Counted from the first letter of the stretch, positions 26,858 through 40,597 are shown. The stretch: DNA of 64,000 bases from Salminus brasiliensis (GCF_030463535.1 NC_132896.1:35025762-35089761), one strand, 5' to 3'. Made by a program: numbers and translations. The notes: generated by a model not told the origin, from the sequence alone.

Positions 26858-27492
26858 TGTTGGTGTGTGTGTTTGCTCGGTAATTACATAATTACTTTGT
26901 TAACACACTCTGTCTGGTTTTTAGTGGCTTTGGCGCCTGTGAGTCATGTGATGCCCTTCAATATACATATATTTATACTGTATAGCAACAGGCAAGCACA
27001 AAACACAGCCTGCCAACCCAAGGCAAATACGCCGTGTTTAGTTCAGGTGTGTTCAGCTTTGTTCAGGGAGCAACACTGATAGAGAAATAATAAAATATGA
27101 CAGTAACGCAGACAGAATTCCTGCTCCGAGTCTTTTGTCTCCCGCCCACACAAACGAGAAACAAACAGCGCTAAAAGATTCTCAGACAATGCTCTTACCT
27201 CCCACAGCTAAGCCTGGCCTCGGGCTGGGCCCTTCAGTAGCTTAAGGGTTACACCACATGCACTGCTTGACATTTTCAGTCAGGGTTGTCATTTCTTTTG
27301 TTGGGCCGCGTCTCTCACTCCAGACACTCGCTTTGCTTTTGCAGAAAAAAAAGAACCAGAACCACTGTTTTATTTCACCAGATGTGCCACACATGAGGAA
27401 TTAGTCTTAGTGACACACACACACTCACACACACACACGTGTGTGTGTATATATAAAGGACAAAGAACACAAATCCTGTACATTCGTGAAAT
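26156..27492. other. Non-coding stretch
   Basis: 26160-26440 is AT-rich. 26455-26560 looks unique and moderately GC-rich. A GT repeat is at 26829-26858. 27199-27225 shares CCCACAGCTAAGCCTGG with 24308-24330. CA repeats lie at 27414-27438. No exon is seen. Confidence 0.45.
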
Positions 27493-28345
27493 TTCATAGA
27501 TAGACTGATAGATATGTAGCTAGATAGGCAGATGGATAGACAGATAGACAGATAGACAGATATATACAGGCATATAGACAGATGGCTAGACAGATATAGA
27601 CAGACAGGCAGACAGACAGATATGTAGATAGATAGGCATATGGATAGACAGATATATACAGACATAGATGATAGCTAGACAGATTTAGACAGACACATAG
27701 ATATGCAGATAGATAGACAGATAGACGAATGGCTAGACAGATATAGACAGACAGACAGATAGATATGTAGCTAGATAGGCAGATGGATAGACAGACAGAT
27801 AGACAGATATATACAGGCATATAGACAGATGGCTAGACAGATATAGACAGGCAGACAGACAGATATGTAGATAGATAGGCATATGGATAGACAGATATAT
27901 ACAGACATAGATGATAGCTAGACAGATTTAGACAGACACATAGATATGCAGATAGATAGACAGATAGACGAATGGCTATACAGATATAGACAGACAGACA
28001 GATAGATATGTGGATTGATAGGCAGACAGATAGACAGATATATTCAGACATATAGACAGACAGACAGACAGGTACATACTTTATACAGATAGATAGATTG
28101 ACAGACAGATAGATATGCAGATTGATGGGCAGATGGATAGACAGACAGATATATACAGACATATAAACAGATAGACGGATAGCTAGACAGATATATACAG
28201 GCAGACAGATAGATATGTAGATAGATAGGCAGACAGATAGACAGATATATTCAGACAAATAGACAGACAGACAGATACTGTATACAAATAGATAGATGGC
28301 TAGACAGATATATACAGACACATACACAGACAGACGAATAAACGG
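27493..28345 (-). repeat. GATA/GACA block with 242-bp higher-order period
   Basis: Tetramers of GATA, GACA and related forms fill 850 bp. A longer pattern (GATATGTAGATAGATAGGCA through GACGAATGGCT) occurs at 27620-27735 and again at 27862-27976, 242 bp apart. It is the complement of the class seen at 21617-22371. Three long minus-strand frames here are artefacts of tetramers without stops. Confidence 0.95.
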
Positions 28346-28703
28346 ACAGACGGCTATCTATCTAGCTATCAGTCTGTCTGTCTGTGTGTCTGTCAGACAG
28401 ATAGTGATGGGCGGTTTGATTAGATGTATAATCCAGTGTTAAAGGCACTGATCTGATGTCTAAGTTCAGAGAGTCTGTTTACTTTACTCTGCTGGTCTGA
28501 AAGTCAGACTCTCAGAGTGAATCCCCTCCTCAGTGTCTCACAGCCTGCAGTATCTAACATTTATACAGTGATCCATTCACTTAATATAGCTTCAGCCGAA
28601 GGTCAGAGGTACACACACGCGCAAGCTGAGCAGAGGGGTGAGCTCACTATTGATTCTGAAAATTAGCTGATGGGTACAGTTGTGTTTGTGTATCTGCAAA
28701 TGT

Positions 28704-28739
<36 letters not shown>

Positions 28740-28886
28740 AACACACGCTGTGTGCACTTTCTACTCTGCAAATATCGAACGTTCCCACTCAGGTGGTGGA
28801 AAGCGCTTCTGTCCATGCACACACTTTAAAATCCCTCCAAGCAAACATTAAGCATTCACACATTTGCCTAATATCAGCTCAGCCCC

Positions 28887-28933
<47 letters not shown>

Positions 28934-29026
28934 TCACCCTTGTCTCAGGATACAAAGTCAAAATATTAAAAAAATAAAATAAATTCAAACAAGCGAGGTG
29001 CGGGAGCCGAGTTTGAAAAGAGGGTC

Positions 29027-29079
<53 letters not shown>

Positions 29080-29869
29080 TCTGAGACCTCCCTGGTGGGC
29101 AGATTAGCTTGTATGAAAGCTCTTATATTAAAAATATATATATAAATAAAAGTCTTCTTTCTTTTTTGTTTAAATAAAAAAAAAATATTTGAGGCCCGGT
29201 GTGAAAGGCACGGCTAATGAGAAGCTGAATGGAGAACTCCTCAGATGGCTGCTAATAAGACGGGCGGTTTTAATCCGTTAGACAAACGCTAGCGCGCCGC
29301 TGCAGGGGCTACCTCTCTCCCATCATACATAATGTATATTTTTCCACCCTGCTAACCTCCCTCTGGTTCTACTGCCTTCCAATACGCCGGTAGAGTTCAA
29401 TTACGTCTCCAAACATATCTCTTTAACTCCAACCCCGCACCCCCCACCTCTCAAGCACTAGCTTTAATTAGCAGGGGTCTCCTATTGTGTGTCCCACAGG
29501 GGGAGATGGGCTAAACCTCTGAAAACAAACACAGCCACGCTGGCTTTCCTCCTCTCCCACTCTGTTCCTCTCGCTCCTCCCGGCTGGCCCGGGCAGCCAG
29601 TGGCAGGGTGCAGCAGACGGGGCCGCACATGGTCTAAGCAAACACCCGTAATTGCATTAGATCCCCCCCCTGCGAACGTGTAATGCCTCCTCAATCCCAG
29701 GGTGCTCGGCGCCTTTTTCTTTTTTCCCCCTTTCCGTACAAATGTCGTCCTCCCCTCGCATGAGAATGATCTCCACCTGTCGCCCGCAAAACTAAACTTG
29801 CGTCTGAGAGAAATTAGCATTAGGATCAACAGGGGCTACACGCAAACCCAACACGTCTGTTCGTTTAGG
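28346..29869. other. Non-coding stretch with CA repeats
   Basis: GT at 28706-28737, CA at 28889-28928 and 29028-29078. 29200-29300 and 29480-29860 look unique, with moderate GC and CpG content, and could be regulatory. No exon is seen. Confidence 0.45.
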
Positions 29870-31562
29870 AGCAGCTTCGGTACAAATGCTAACAGTTCTG
29901 GTTTAAATGCTAACAGTTCTGGTTTAAATGCTATCCATTTTGCTACAATTCTACAAATGTTATCTGTTTTGGTGCAAATTATATTTTAGGTCCTAGGTCT
30001 GGTAAACATGCTAACAGTTCTGGTAAACATGCTAACAGTTCTGGTAAAAATGCTAACAGTTCTGGTAAACATGCTAACAGCACAGGTACATATGCTAACA
30101 GTTCTGGTAAAATGCTAACAGTTCTGGTAAAAATGCTAACAGTTCTGGTAAACATGCTAACAGCACAGGTACATATGCTAACAGTTCTGGTAAAATGCTA
30201 ACAGTTCTGGTAAAAATGCTAACAGTTCTGGTAAACATGCTAACAGCACAGGTACATATGCTAACAGTTCTGGTAAAATGCTAACAGTACAGGTACAAAT
30301 GCTAACAGTTCTGGTAAACATGCTAACAGCACAGGTACATATGCTAACAGTTCTGGTAAAATGCTAACAGTTCTGGTAAAAATGCTAACAGTTCTGGTAA
30401 ACATGCTAACAGCACAGGTACATATGCTAACAGTTCTGGTAAAAATGCTAACAGTACAGGTACAAATGCCAACAGTACAGGTACAAATGCTAACAGTACA
30501 GGTACAAATGCCAACAGTACAGGTACAAATGCTAACAGTTCTGGTAAACATGCTAACAGTTCTGGTAAAAATACTAACAGTACAGGTACAAATACTAACA
30601 GTACAGGTACAAATACCAACAGTACAGGTACAAATACTAACAGTACAGTTACAAATACTAACAGTACCGGTACAAATGCCAACAGTACAGGTACAAATGC
30701 TAACAGTACAGGTACAAATACTAACAGTACAGGTACAAATGCCAACAGTACAGGTACAAATACCAACAGTACAGGTACAAATACTAACAGTACAGGTACA
30801 AATGCCAACAGTACAGGTACAAATGCTAACAGTACAGGTACAAATGCTAACAGTACCGGTACAAATGCCAACAGTACAGGTACAAATGCTAACAGTACAG
30901 GTACAAATACTAACAGTACAGGTACAAATGCCAACAGTACAGGTACAAATACTAACAGTACAGGTACAAATGCCAACAGTACAGGTACAAATACTAACAG
31001 TACAGGTACAAATACTAACAGTACAGGTACAAATGCCAACAGTACAGGTACAAATACTAACAGTACAGGTACAAATACTAACAGTACAGGTACAAATGCC
31101 AACAGTACAGGTACAAATACTAACAGTACAGTTACAAATACTAACAGTACAGGTACAAATGCCAACAGTACAGGTACAAATACCAACAGTACAGGTACAA
31201 ATACTAACAGTACAGGTACAAATGCCAACAGTACAGGTACAAATACTAACAGTACAGGTACAAATACTAACAGTACAGGTACAAATGCCAACAGTACAGG
31301 TACAAATACTAACAGTACAGGTACAAATGCCAACAGTACAGGTACAAATACTAACAGTACAGGTACAAATACTAACAGTACAGGTACAAATGCCAACAGT
31401 ACAGGTACAAATACTAACAGTACAGTTACAAATACTAACAGTACAGGTACAAATGCTAACAGTACAGGTACAAATGCTAACAGTACAGGTACAAATGCTA
31501 TCGGTTCTGGTAGAAGTGCCGTCATCATTGGTATAATGCTATTAGTTGTAGTACAGATGGCT
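29870..31562 (+). repeat. 21-bp minisatellite open on both strands
   Basis: About 75 copies of a 21-bp unit. Left-hand units are TAACAGTTCTGGTAAACATG-like and right-hand units TAACAGTACAGGTACAAATA-like. Because 21 is a multiple of three and the unit has no stop in one frame of each strand, it gives a 391-codon plus frame (VQILTVQ repeats) and a 407-codon minus frame (FVPVLLA repeats). A variant with GTTAC in place of GGTAC occurs at 30648, 31131 and 31425, exactly 23 and 14 units apart. Confidence 0.97.
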
Positions 31563-32560
31563 AACAATAACGGTACAAATCCACCTGTTGGGTTTGCAGC
31601 ACTCAGGAAAGTTCTAAAACCAGACTAAAGTTGAACCACGTTGGTTGAGATGTTCCCTGAACATCTGGAAACGAAATTTACTGTTTACCAACAAACTCAC
31701 ACATAACACCACTAATACGCATTGACTGGTCCGCGGCTGGGAGACATTATTATTAGCCAATGCTAGCATCAGTTTGGGGGTAAATCTAAAAATTTAGGAT
31801 TAAGATGGCTGATATGCAGCGCTATGCTATTTCTGATTCAAATTCAGGAAATGTCGACGCAGCACACGTGTGAAAACGCAGTATTATTAGCGAGAGCAGA
31901 GTGCAAAGGCTAAGACATCAGTGGTAATCCACTGCCGAGGACCCTATTGCAAACTGAAAGCTGATGAGGGCATGAAAGGCTCCGGGCGGCATTGTGTTTG
32001 TGAGGGAGGTTTAATTTGTGTGGTCGAGGGGTTAGTGTCATAGAAGATAAACATAGCCCACATCCTTCCTCTGATTACGGCTTTAGCGGGTCCTCTGGAG
32101 CTCAGGATGGAAAGCCCAGCTTATGTCTGTGCTAGCAGGAAGAGCCTAATCGGAGCTTGAGCAAAGCTAAGTACAAGGACTCTCTCTAGACGTAGATATC
32201 CACGCTACTCTATACTCTATTAGCCGGATCGGCTAGTGTCGGCTTGAGTGGATATCTTGAGATGGCAGACGCTGCTGTTAGCAGCGTTTATGCTGCTGAT
32301 TAGCATTGCTAAGAACAAAAGTCCACAGCTTGTGGAGGCTAAAAGAGGCTGGAGGAATTGTCTCTTAATTTAACTCATATTGAGCAAGGTGGACTTGAAT
32401 CTCTCCTCCTGACGTCACACGGAAGCAAATCAGGCCTGTTCAGTTCAAGTACGGCAAGATTCGACTCATCGCCTCAACTCTGTTATCGTTAAACTGTTAA
32501 ACCTTTTAAACCAGATATAATCGTTCAACATTTTGTAATTCCAAGTGCTAAAAATGTATG

Positions 32561-32622
<62 letters not shown>

Positions 32623-32754
32623 AATGAAATTCTTTAAAAATCACATTTGACATATATACTATATAAAACTATTTTACTTTTTAAAAATAATATTTAATTA
32701 GTGTTTTGTTTTTTACATATTATTTAAAATATATATTTTTATAATATATAATTG

Positions 32755-32799
<45 letters not shown>

Positions 32800-34599
32800 T
32801 TTTTTATTTAATGATAAATGACAAATACTGTTCTTTTTTGTTGTTGAAAATATTTTAATAAAATATAGTTAGTGTTGTATAAATATTACACATTATTTAA
32901 AATATATTTTCATAATATATAATTGTATATAATTACTAAAATGATATATAGAATATATATATAGAAGAATATTCAATCAAGCTGAATGTGTAAATCCGGT
33001 GGTAAAAACCGCCAAAAATGTTATTTAGTTAATATTTTGTGTATAAAGTATGTCCAAATATACACCAATCTTTATTAATAATGAAAAATAGTACAGGTTT
33101 AATATAATTAGTATTATAATAAAACTGCTTTGAATAAAAACTGTACAAAAATAATAAAAGGTTTATCTAGGAGATCTAAAACTAAAACTAGAACCCGAGT
33201 TCTAAAACTAACCATATGCAAACAAACTCAGTGTGAAGTCCTTTGGTGGGACAGTCTTTCTAACAGTGGCTCTTTGGCTGAGATGCCACCCATCCTGTGA
33301 AGAGCTCAGGAGGATTTGAGTTCTAATCCCCCTCCTTTCACCCTGGGGCCAGTTCCCACCCTGAAGTGCCCTAACATCTGCCCCGACAGGCCCCTTCACT
33401 TCATCACGAATGCCCCCAGGCTCACCTGTGGAGGTCCAGGCCCAAAAACACCCACCAAGGTCGCTGTCAATCAGAACTCTGAGGAAACAGGCATCTCTTC
33501 CAGCATTAATTTGTGGTTGTAGGGAGGCAAGGTTTGGCTCTGAGGCCCATTCTGACATGTGAGTCAGCGAGATTTAGTCTTCACTGGATGTCGAATTTGA
33601 AATCCGCTGCTTTGGCAACACTTTAGAGCTACAGCACAGCTAGGATATTGCATTAGCCATGATGTGTGGGTGGCCAGCTGAGACTTTGCCCTGTGGTGGA
33701 GCCTTAATGATGGCTCATGACGGTTCCTAGTGAGTCTCCACCCGAATTCTCACTGCTCCCACTTCCCACACTTCGCCTTTTCCCAACTCGCTAATCCACA
33801 CAGCGATAGTCATCTGCTAATCACCTGCTAATCACAGCTAACCGCTACTGCTAACATGGCTATTTAAGGAATTAAGATTTGTATGGTATCAGAACACTTT
33901 CACAAGAGAAGGAGTCATCTACACAATAAACAGAGAAACAAACAAACAAATAAACAAATAAACAACAGCTCAGATCGGGATTTTTGGTGAGCAGAGTAAT
34001 TCACACTGAAATGCTGCTAATCGCTATTGCTAAATGCTGTTGCTAATAGGGATATTTGGAGGAAACAGGGCGGGATGGCCTGTAAAAATATATACTTTCA
34101 CAAACAGAAAAGTCATTTAACAGATAAACAAATAATTTACAATATTTGGAGAGTATATAAATGCATGCCATAACACTGCTAATCATGAGTGGGCTGCTAT
34201 TGGTTGTTTATGCTAATTTGGATATTTGGAAGACTGGTATCAATATGTTTTAACAAAAACAAGAGTCATATTTATACAAAACAGATACACAAACAAAACA
34301 TAGCTGCTTATTTAGACTTTTTTTCGTGAGTAGAGAAATCCGTAGGGTAGGCTGCTAATCGCAAGCTGAATAATGCTTAGCAGCTGCTGCTAACAGGTAC
34401 ATGTAGACGTCTTCGGACGTCTTCAGAAGTAAGATGATCAAAAACACACCTTTCTAGAGTAACTTATATCGTATATATCTATTTCTATGTATAATAAAAT
34501 ACAAACAAGCAAATAAACAACATTTATGGCATTTGTCATAAGTACGGACATTAATACTGCTGTGCTGCTAATCACAGCTGACCCAGCCAACATGCTCAT
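31563..34599. other. Non-coding stretch
   Basis: 31700-32480 is unique-looking with CTAGC/GCTA-rich words. AT runs are at 32567-32617 and 32757-32799 inside very AT-rich sequence. 33200-33560 has open frames on both strands but no splice signals or motifs I trust. 33840-34430 has AACAAATAAACAAA words and repeated GCTAATCGCTAACGC-like words. No exon is seen. Confidence 0.45.
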
Positions 34600-34945
34600 A
34601 TGGCATGGCATGGGTGGAACGTAGGCTAGGTGGGTTCCAGGTGGGTTCCAGGTGGACATGGGCTCTGAAGTAGGTTTGTATATGTGCTGCCACTGGGACC
34701 AAGTTGGGCTTCCCAAATGGACCCCATCATTACAGCCCACCTTAACCTCACATGGGTCCCATCTTGCCACCCCCTCCCGTATGCACTGTACAGTACAACC
34801 TAGATGGGGCCTAGATCTAACCCCTCCTGGTCCCATCACTGACCCTGGTGGGCATCCATATGTGAGGCCAATTTTGGACAAACCCGAGTGCAAATCTTTC
34901 TGGTGTCTAGGTGGGCTGACCATGCAGGCCTCATCTGGACATGTT
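34600..34945. repeat. TGGGTCCCAT-type interspersed repeat
   Basis: Repeated GGTGGGTTCCAGGTGG, TGGACCCCATC, CACATGGGTCCCATCT and CCTGGTGGGCATCCATATG blocks form a self-complementary GGG/CCC pattern found in fish repeats. The 161-codon minus frame over it is a by-product. Confidence 0.55.
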
Positions 34946-35515
34946 AGCGTAATGTTAGAGTAATGGCTATTGCTGAGGTCAGTCTTATTGCTAACAGTGG
35001 TATTTAAAAAACTTGGACAGGTTATCTAAACACTTCCAGAACAAGAGTCGCCTACTCTTAACGAATCACTCGACAAACAAACAAATAAACAACAACAATA
35101 ACAAATAATGGCTAACCGCTAACGCTAACAGGGATATTTAGAGCTGGCTGTCCAGTCTTCTGCATAAAACTGATGAACCCGTGAGCGACGGCTCAATCCG
35201 GGCGTTTCTGAGAGTTTGGAGATTCAGCTTCTGTCGCCGAGGAGGAGAGCAGCTCTGAGAGCGCTGTTTGGGCTGACGATGGCTGGGCTGTGTAATTATG
35301 GGTAAATATTTACAGGAAGTGAGAGAGGAGGATGAGGAGTGTCAGGGGAGGTCTGCAGGAGAGATGGAGAGAGAGAAAGGGTGCGAAAGAGAGAGTAAAC
35401 AGTAAACAAGCACATCGAGAGGCTCTCTTCAGTAGACGCTTTACAGATTAGATAGATGGCAGCCTCTCAGCACGAACCGTTAGCATCATCAGTTCATACA
35501 GCGGGGTGGAAAAAA

Positions 35516-35895
35516 TACACTACATGGACAAAAGTAATGGGACGCCTGCTCGTTCATTGTTTCTTCTGAAGTCAAGGGTATTAAAAAGACATCCCCAACT
35601 CCCCAACTCATCCCAAAAGTACCGGATGAAGCTCCACCACCATCATTCCAAAGAACACAGTTCTTCCACTGCTCCACAGCTCCTCAATGCTGGGGGGCTT
35701 CTTTATACCCCTCTAGCCCACACCTGGCATTATTAGGCAGCATGGTGCCAATAGGGTCAAGAGAGTCCTATTCTGTTGGCAGTACTTCTCTACAGCTCTG
35801 CATTTGTGCATCTTCATCATCAATGAGTGCATCTTCAAAGCAGCTGAATGCATTCATTAGAAGGGGTGTCCACAAATATTTGGACATATAGCTTA
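35516..35895 (+). mobile_element. TGGACAAAAGTATTGGG-family element, internally deleted, both ends present
   Basis: Starts TACACTACATGGACAAAAGT and ends TGGACATATAGCTTA; inside are CCACCATCATTCCAAAGAAC, CTCAATGCTGGGGGGCTT and TTGGCAGTACTTCTCTACAG. It is 380 bp against 530 bp for the copy at 9921. Confidence 0.85.
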
Positions 35896-36061
35896 TATAT
35901 GCTACATATGCTGAGTGGTTCTTAGAGAGGTTCTCCTTTTGAGCCTTGGTTCCTCAGTATGTCCAAAACGTGTTTTTACCTTCTCCTGTAAAAATGCCAG
36001 TGTGGCAGGAGATACAAGCTTCTGTTCAGACAGTGATAATTTATGCATACAGCAGTTAAGA

Positions 36062-36305
36062 AACAGTTAGGTCTGGAGATTACCCGGAATCATTGGACGC
36101 CAGGCAGGAACACTTCTGGACAGGACGTCAGTCCATTGCAGGCTGCTACACACATGCAGTATAGCATGGCCAGTTCACCTACCAGGTGTGTTTGTGGGAG
36201 GCGGGAGGAAAGCTGAGCACCTGGAGGAAACCTGCACACCAAACTCCACAGTTTTGGACAGGATTGGACCCACAAGCTCATGCCCATGGAGCTGTTGAAC
36301 CCACA
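36062..36305 (+). mobile_element. Decayed interspersed repeat (GCACCTGGAGGAAACCTGC type)
   Basis: AGGACGTCAGTCCATTGCAG, GGCCAGTTCACCTACCAGG and GAGCACCTGGAGGAAACC in this order are the conserved words of a very widespread fish repeat. No coding capacity. It is followed by an ATT repeat (36309-36342). Confidence 0.55.
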
Positions 36306-36342
<37 letters not shown>

Positions 36343-36345
<3 letters not shown>

Positions 36346-37631
36346 AAAGCTTGTAAACATGAGTATTTTTTACAAAGGATTTCTCAGTTTGGTCAGAAGC
36401 CCAGTCTCCAGCCTGTCCAATAAGAGAAGAGCTAAGGGATATTCCTATTGGACATTCCTCACATTTGGGCTTTGGGCTTTAGTTATCTGGCTAACTGAGA
36501 AAGTCTGCTTCCTGAATGCCCCCACCCCCCACCCCCCCCAATCAGCTGGCAGTGTTTGTCTGCACCACATGGTGGCGGTAGAGCACAATTAATGAGTCCC
36601 TAGGCCTGAGGCCTGAGAGAAGCTGCTGAATGGTGAAAGTCCTGCATGTTTTCGAGGAACAGGACAGCGTGAGTTAACATCGTTTTTAAAGGTTCTGGTC
36701 TTTGTTTACATCGGACCTTCATTCATGACCAGCCCAACGTTCTCCCCAAAGCTTTTCCCCACCCGATCCCAGGTCTGACCCTCAGCTAATTCGGCAGTGC
36801 TCTAGCTCAGCGCTGGCCTTTTGGCCCGGTTCTTAAAGGAGAGCTGAATATTGAGCGGCTGGTTTTTCATGCTTTGGGAGAGCAGGATTACAGCTTTGAA
36901 ATGCTGCCACGGTGCAGTGAGTTACAGGCAGCCTTGAGTTACAGCTTCATGCTAGACGTAAAGATGTGCTTAAAAATCTTCATCCTGGAAAAAATATCAT
37001 AGAATTTTATGAGGCCGGAACGTGGGTTCAATGAAACCGCGATAAATCTTCCATCGTCCCGGACCTCAAAACACACCCGCATGTCTTCTCCATATGACTC
37101 CTTTGTGTGTGTGTGAGACCAAGAGAGACAGAGGAGACAGTGTGTGTTCTGTACAGATAAATCCCTGCGTTATACTCAGCGGGGCGTTTCGGGAAAGGGT
37201 TTTCAGCTCTGCTTTTCTTCACCGCTGTCCGCTTCACCTGCAGAGAACCCAATAAAGAGCCGGTTCTAAGTGCTGACAGTGGCTCTGAGTTGGTAGTGAA
37301 GGCCTTTCCAGTCCATTTCCAGCTTTCTGAACACTTAAGTAAGGGTGGGCGAGACAAACAGCACAGGGTAACATCACAGTACCTGAAGACATCTTTAGAA
37401 AACATGCCGGGTAGCTTTTCTGAGGTTTCTGAGTAAACTGCATCTATAAAACTACAAACCTAAAAACTTATGAGCGCAATAATTTGTAGATAATTAATAA
37501 ATTTACTTTAAAAAAAGAGACAAAAACGTAAAATTAAGAAATTGTTTAAGTTAAAAAGTAATTGGATAAATTAGAAAAATGATCAAAGCATCCACTTGTA
37601 AATATGCAGTTTATGTAGTGACTGTACATGG

Positions 37632-37663
<32 letters not shown>

Positions 37664-39523
37664 CAGGCTCTCTATAGTCTATCGACTGTATTTTTGACCA
37701 GGGTTAGTGGCATCTAGCTGTGAGAAACTCTTCATTAATCTACTCAAAATACCTGCTATTTCTATTTTAAGGTTGTTGTAGGAAAATCATTTTATTCATT
37801 TTATTATATATTTATAATAAAGCAAATAGGTGTTGGATAAAAAACACAATTATGTGCATTCTATATTTATTAAAAAAAAAAGCCGAAATGACCTCCACTG
37901 TTGTTAAAAGTAAGCAAAATTGCAAAACATGCAAAACATTTACTACAAAATTTCTTTAAAATGTTCTTTAAAACATTATTTGCATTATTTCTTAAAATAT
38001 GATTAAAGAATAATCTGCAATACTTATGGAAAAAGTCAAATTAACTGCTTTATTTTATTATTAAGCAAATAATGCATTATTGCATTAAGAAAGCAGAATA
38101 ATCTGCAATCTGCAAAGTTTTCTTTATCATAAAAAACAATATGCTTTGTTTGAAAAATGCAAAAGTATCTGCACTATTTCTTTAAATATTGTCTGCAGAC
38201 ATCTGAGAGACAATTGTCTGTTTTTTTTTTATAAAAGCAAAATAATCCATATAGTTGTTTTTTTTAAATAAGCAATGTAGAAGTAGATTTCCTCTTGATT
38301 AAGCAACAAATAAGTTACATTATATAATATTCTAACACTCTGATTTTGAAGTTGGATAGTTAGATATTTTATTACATTTTAAAAGCAAATTGATCACAAT
38401 AACACGAACACAGCGCCATATCGCACCCCCTCACTGTTGAGTTCACATTTCATCAGGGGTCGGTTCGAGGCCTTTAATGCAGTCGTGCCTTTAGATCGTC
38501 AGACATCAAACAACGTTCAGCAATGCGTCTAAACAGGCCTCGGCTCTCCGTATCATCAACACACAGCTCAGCAGTGACAGTGCAGTCAAACTCCAGCAAA
38601 GCCAAAACACACACTCGCTCAGTGGGGGTTTCCGACGCTAAAGAAGCAGCAGACGAGCGGGACAAAGCCGTGCACCCAGGCCGAGTGTGTAGCGCTGACA
38701 GACGAGATCCTGTTCAGCCCACGATCAACATGTGGATCAGTGGCTCTGAAGGTGTCTGTTAATCTGAGGGTTACTGTCCGTCCAGCTGCTCCTTCAGGAG
38801 ACGCTGAAAGGCCTGAGATCTAACATTAAAGCGTTCGCTTGGCGACAAATCAAGTTCTCAAAGTTCTTCCCCTCAAAATCCTCCTCTCTCCAAATGTAGC
38901 CGATCAGCCAAGACATGTTCAGTCTCTGGAGCTTGTTTCTTTAGTTCCGTCCTGGTTCTGCGTAAACTACAATGCTAATGCTAATGCTAATAGACGTGTG
39001 TATGTGGTTTCTGTTATCTTTAAAAGTGGACTGAATTACATTAGCATAGATAAACACAGCCTGAGTGTAAACGTGGTCTGCTTTTGTCCTTTTCTACCTG
39101 TGATTTGTTATACTTAACCTTTTGACCTCCAAGACTTTCACTGTAGGAGTGTTATTAGGTTATAATAAGGACAAATATTCAAATTCAGTCATGTTGAGGA
39201 ACTCAACTGCTTTGTGTAAAATTTCCATCTATACTTTCATTTAAACAGTTACTCACCTTCATCCACACTTCATAAATGTCCTGTAAAATATACAGGATAC
39301 AGTAAAATATACATATACAGGTTATGATATAGTTTTTTTTTGCACTTTGTTCCTTTATTCTAATATATAGCTTTTACCTTCTGTATATTTTTACATATTT
39401 GTTTACACAATCTTTAAAAAATGTACTTCTTTATCTGTGTGTGTGTCTATATCTGAAATACTACTACTACTACTACTACTAATAATAATAATAATACTAA
39501 TAATATTAATGTTATTAGAACTT
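36343..39523. other. Non-coding stretch
   Basis: 36590-37420 looks unique. A TTG repeat is at 37632-37661. 37740-38400 is AT-rich with long A and T runs. 38410-38830 is unique with open frames on both strands but no acceptor/donor pair I would trust. CTA/ATA repeats start at 39460. Confidence 0.4.
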
Positions 39524-40597
39524 CATACTGGATATTAATGTTATTAGAATTTCATACTGGATATTAATGTTATTAGAACTTCATACTGGATATTAATGTT
39601 ATTAGAGCTTCATACTGGATATTAATGCTATTAGAGCTTCATACTGGATATTAATGTTATTAGAACTTCATACTGGATATTAATGCTATTAGAGCTTCAT
39701 ACTGGATATTAATGTTATTAGAACTTCATACTGGATATTAATGATATTAGAGCTTCATACTGGATATTAATGTTATTAGAACTTCATACTGGATATTAAT
39801 GTTATTTGAGCTTCATACTGGATATTAATGCTATTAGAGCTTCATACTGGATATTAATGTTATTAGAGCTTCATACTGGATATTAATGTTATTTAAAGCT
39901 TCATACTGGATATTAATGTTATTAGAACTTCATACTGGATATTAATGTTATTAGAGCTTCATACTGGATATTAATGTTATTAGAACTTCATACTGGATAT
40001 TAATGTTATTAGAACTTCATACTGGATATTAATGTTATTAGAGCTTCATACTGGATATTAATGTTATTTAAAGCTTCATACTGGATATTAATGTTATTAG
40101 AGCTTCATACTGGATATTAATGTTATTAAAGCTTCATTCTGGATATTAATGTTATTAGAGCTTCATACTGGATATTAATGCTATTAGAGCTTCATACTGG
40201 ATATTAATGTTATTAGAGCTTTATACTGGATATTAATGTTATTAGAACTTCATACTGGATATTAATGTTATTAGAGCTTCATACTGGATATTAATGATAT
40301 TAGAACTTCATACTGGTTATTAATGATATTAGAGCTTCATACTGAATATTAATGTTATTAGAGCTTCATACTGGATATTAATGTTATTAGAACTTCATAC
40401 TGGATATTAATGTTATTAGAGCTTCATACTGGATATTAATGTTATTAGAGCTTCATACTGGATATTAATGTTATTAGAGCTTCATACTGGATATTATTGT
40501 TATTAGAGCTTCATACTGGATATTACTGTCATTAGAGCTTGATACTGGATATTATTGTTATTAGAGCTTCATACTGGATATTACTGTCATTAGAATT
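39524..40597 (+). repeat. 29-bp minisatellite
   Basis: About 37 copies of a 29-bp unit, ACTGGATATTAATGTTATTA then GAGCTTCAT, with G/A alternation in GAGCTT/GAACTT and rare AATGCTATT and AATGATATT forms. The period is not a multiple of three and no long frame is open. Confidence 0.97.

Noticed and set aside
27375..28327. Long minus-strand frames rich in Tyr, Leu, Ser and Cys
   Set aside because: Products of GATA/GACA tetramers.
30344..31567. Frames of about 400 codons on both strands, one resembling a hydrophobic repeat protein
   Set aside because: The 21-bp period keeps one frame open on each strand; there is no non-repeat domain, no splice context and no start or promoter.
33208..33558. 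116-codon minus-strand frame with an opposing plus-strand frame
   Set aside because: No recognisable family, both strands are open, and no acceptor or donor was found that would place it in a gene.
39524..40597. Possible CRISPR array
   Set aside because: Copies are directly adjacent with no unique spacers, and the genome is eukaryotic. The same holds for the arrays at 48006 and 52853.
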